A DNA stretch of 6,492 nucleotides from Acidobacteriaceae bacterium (GTDB lineage Bacteria > Acidobacteriota > Terriglobia > Terriglobales > Acidobacteriaceae). Both the position numbers and the translations under genes were made by a program. Every line of letters begins with the position of its first letter. The first letter of the stretch is position 1. The notes beneath the pieces are model-generated. The model had not been told where the DNA came from. It saw nothing but the letters and a program-made list of their open reading frames with translations, and ran no database searches. This document shows, one piece after another, positions 4,775 to 6,492 of this stretch. The stretch spans positions 1 to 6,492 of the forward strand of contig DAHXOQ010000163.1 of NCBI GenBank assembly GCA_027364815.1, read 5' to 3'.

Positions 4775-6235
4775 TTATTTGCCGCCGTGGAAGAGGTGAG
4801 TGATTTTGTTCATCAGATCCAACTTGCTCAGATCGTTGAAGATGATGAAGGCAAAGAGCACCATCAGGAACATGAATGCGACCTGGTAGATGCGCTCTTT
4901 CACGCCCATGCTGAGATCTTTGCGGCGAATGCTCTCGATGATGAGAATGAAGATCATTCCGCCGTCGAGAATCGGAATCGGCAGCAGGTTCAGAATGCCG
5001 AGGTTCAGGCTGATGGCAGCGCCGAGATAGAACTTAGGGTAAAAACCCTGCGCCTGTGCTGCCTCGCCTGCCATCTGTCCCATGCCAATGGGGCCGGAGA
5101 GATTTTTGGCGGACATCTGGTTTGAGAGAACTTTGCCGAGAACATTGAAGATCATCAGCGCGTTATCTCGACAGAAATGTGCAGAGCGCGTGATCGCTTC
5201 ACTGAAGGGAAGCGGCTTGGCAATCTGTGGTGGTGGAACCGGAGCAAAGCCCATGCGCCATGGTCCCAATTTGTCGGCGACTTCTTTCTTGATGGGGTGC
5301 GCGACGAGTTCAATTGTTTTTCCATCGCGCAGCACAGTGATATTGAGTGGCTTGCCTGCCTGGGTTTGCATGTAGACCAGGAGCGCATGGGTGGAATGAA
5401 TTTTGATTCCATCGACGGCGAGAATCTGGTCGTTTTTCTTGAGCCCTGCCAGCTCTGCTGGCTCGCCGGGCAGGACTTCAGCGATGGTCACCAACTCAGG
5501 CTGCTCTTGAGTCACGAACCCGAGCTTTTCAACGTCGAAATCCTCGGGCTTGCTGGTAGCGAACTTGAGGAAGAGGCTGGACTCGATGGTCTGGCCATTG
5601 CGCAGGATTGTAAGCGGCACGGTTTGGTTCTGCGCTGTGGCTGCGCTCATCTCAACTTCTTCAAAAGTTTGATCCGCCTTGCCGTCAAAGCTCTGAATGA
5701 TGTCGCCGGGCTGAAGCCCTGCCTTGGCTGCTTCACTGCCGGGTACTACGAGGTCAACTGTGATGGGCTTGTCAACAAAGGGAGGAACCTCATTGAGGAA
5801 CCAGTAGTAGCCGAGCATCAGCAGAAAAGCAAAGATGAAGGTGGCAACGGGACCGGCGACGCCGATCAACATGCGCTGCCAACGCGGCTTCGATGTCAGA
5901 GCGCCGGGGTCGGGAGTCGTGTTGGTGGGCGCAGGCGCAGGTGGTTCTTCTGCCTTTTTTGATTTGTCGTCGTCTTCATCGGTCTTGGCGCCGAGATTTT
6001 CGCCGGGCATGTTTTCGCCCGTCATCATCACGTAGCCGCCCACAGGGAAGGCGCAAATGCGGTAATCCGTCTCACCGTATTTGTAGCCGAAGAGACGCGG
6101 ACCCATGCCGATGGAGAAGGCCTCTACGCGCACCTTGAAGAATTTGGCTACGAGAAAATGGCCAAATTCATGGACGAAGACCATGATGGAGAGCAGGATG
6201 ATGAAGGAGACAACAGCGACAAGAAATTGGTGCAT
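4775..6235 (-). CDS. rseP: RseP-type site-2 intramembrane zinc metalloprotease (M50)
   Basis: This 486-residue protease cleaves membrane-spanning substrates, classically anti-sigma factors after a first periplasmic cut, and remnant signal peptides. HEFGH at 22-26 in the first helix holds the zinc ligands H22 and H26 and catalytic E23. The third ligand is D424 in NLLPIPILDGG (416-426). Membrane helices are predicted at about 5-22, 121-147, 403-433 and 450-468. Two PDZ domains lie between them, at about 157-243 (GSEAAKAGLQPGDIIQSFDG) and 247-335 (GEPAELAGLKKNDQILAVDG). PVGGYVMM at 64-71 and SGPIG at 380-384 are conserved family segments. A charged then proline-rich linker at about 77-118 is longer than in E. 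coli RseP. ATG at 6235 is chosen because an in-frame stop lies just upstream; GAGGA is about 15 bases away, so initiation may be weak. It follows dxr by 64 bases, a common bacterial pairing. No anti-sigma gene is present here. Confidence 0.96.
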   Translation of the reverse strand: MHQFLVAVVSFIILLSIMVFVHEFGHFLVAKFFKVRVEAFSIGMGPRLFGYKYGETDYRICAFPVGGYVMMTGENMPGENLGAKTDEDDDKSKKAEEPPAPAPTNTTPDPGALTSKPRWQRMLIGVAGPVATFIFAFLLMLGYYWFLNEVPPFVDKPITVDLVVPGSEAAKAGLQPGDIIQSFDGKADQTFEEVEMSAATAQNQTVPLTILRNGQTIESSLFLKFATSKPEDFDVEKLGFVTQEQPELVTIAEVLPGEPAELAGLKKNDQILAVDGIKIHSTHALLVYMQTQAGKPLNITVLRDGKTIELVAHPIKKEVADKLGPWRMGFAPVPPPQIAKPLPFSEAITRSAHFCRDNALMIFNVLGKVLSNQMSAKNLSGPIGMGQMAGEAAQAQGFYPKFYLGAAISLNLGILNLLPIPILDGGMIFILIIESIRRKDLSMGVKERIYQVAFMFLMVLFAFIIFNDLSKLDLMNKITHLFHGGK

Positions 6236-6299
6236 AAGGTTGGTTCGACGTCCTCAATTTGGCTGCGCGGAATTTTTATGCGCGTCAGGGAAGTTTAGG

Positions 6300-6492
6300 T
6301 CAGGCGTTGACGATGCTGCGCGCCATTTCGCGCGCCTCGCTGTCCACTTGGAGCACCTCGGCAATCGTCTCCGGGTGCGAAACTGGCGTGCGGGCGAGCA
6401 CTTCTTCAATTGTACGCGGGATGCCGTTGAAGGGGATATGGCGGGATAAAAATGCTTCGACGGCGACCTCGTCGCTGGCGTTGAGCGCGATG
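6300..6492 (-). CDS. dxr: 1-deoxy-D-xylulose 5-phosphate reductoisomerase, C-terminal end (5' part outside window)
   Basis: The last 63 residues of DXR (IspC) are visible, ending at TGA (6302-6300). The cytosolic enzyme converts 1-deoxy-D-xylulose 5-phosphate to 2-C-methyl-D-erythritol 4-phosphate with NADPH, the committed step of the MEP isoprenoid pathway. The fragment begins IALNASDEVAVEAFLSRHIP, matching the LNAANE-x-AV-x-AFL start of the DXR C-terminal helical domain. It continues FNGIPRTIEEVLARTP and ends in a helix (DSEAREMARSIVNA), as is usual. The position directly upstream of rseP agrees with the frequent dxr-rseP order in bacteria and strengthens the call. The catalytic and NADPH-binding parts cannot be inspected because they lie beyond the right edge. 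Confidence 0.9.
   Translation of the reverse strand, partial: IALNASDEVAVEAFLSRHIPFNGIPRTIEEVLARTPVSHPETIAEVLQVDSEAREMARSIVNA

Noticed and set aside
5177..5962. A 261-codon open frame on the plus strand opposite rseP.
   Set aside because: It is fully antisense to a conserved protease with intact motifs and has no recognisable domain; it reflects rseP codon bias.
6236..6299. A promoter for rseP in the 64-base gap after dxr.
   Set aside because: Only loose AT-rich stretches are present, with no paired -35 and -10 boxes; readthrough from dxr is simpler.

Overview
The window looks like a chromosomal segment of a Gram-negative bacterium, most likely an acidobacterium (Terriglobia/Acidobacteriaceae type). 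This rests on moderately high GC, the MEP-pathway reductoisomerase next to an RseP-type site-2 protease, a roughly 600-residue acyl-CoA dehydrogenase with the N-terminal GGSFLL-type sequence I associate with acidobacteria, and a cellulose-synthase-like glycosyltransferase. The lineage is an inference from protein style, not a database result.

Layout, left to right. (1) Positions 1-1117, minus strand: the N-terminal 372 residues of a membrane family-2 glycosyltransferase. It starts at TTG behind a strong ribosome binding site and runs off the left edge. (2) 1187-1791, minus strand: a compact vapBC-type toxin-antitoxin operon with a PIN-domain RNase and a ribbon-helix-helix antitoxin. Its promoter -10 box lies inside an inverted repeat, as expected of an autorepressed operon. 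(3) 1924-2331, plus strand: a small, AT-richer orphan gene for a single-pass membrane protein of unknown function. Segments 2 and 3 look like accessory cargo between core genes. (4) 2430-4241, plus strand: a long acyl-CoA dehydrogenase. Its leader holds a stem-loop that buries the Shine-Dalgarno sequence, and its first codons hold a terminator-shaped stem-loop. (5) 4271-4309: a strong bidirectional terminator between convergent genes. (6) 4338-6492, minus strand: hotdog acyl-CoA thioesterase, rseP and the 3' end of dxr. They are transcribed in the order dxr, rseP, thioesterase, apparently as one unit.

Functionally, the right half combines isoprenoid precursor synthesis (dxr), regulated intramembrane proteolysis (rseP) and acyl-thioester hydrolysis, all envelope- or lipid-related. 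The convergent acyl-CoA dehydrogenase performs the first oxidation of fatty-acid beta-oxidation. The left end builds or exports a polysaccharide.

Most genes are recognisable members of known families. The least ordinary element is the pair of RNA structures at the start of the acyl-CoA dehydrogenase gene. Together they could form a translation-coupled attenuator, but this is a hypothesis from base pairing alone. No rRNA, tRNA, CRISPR array, insertion sequence or prophage gene was seen.
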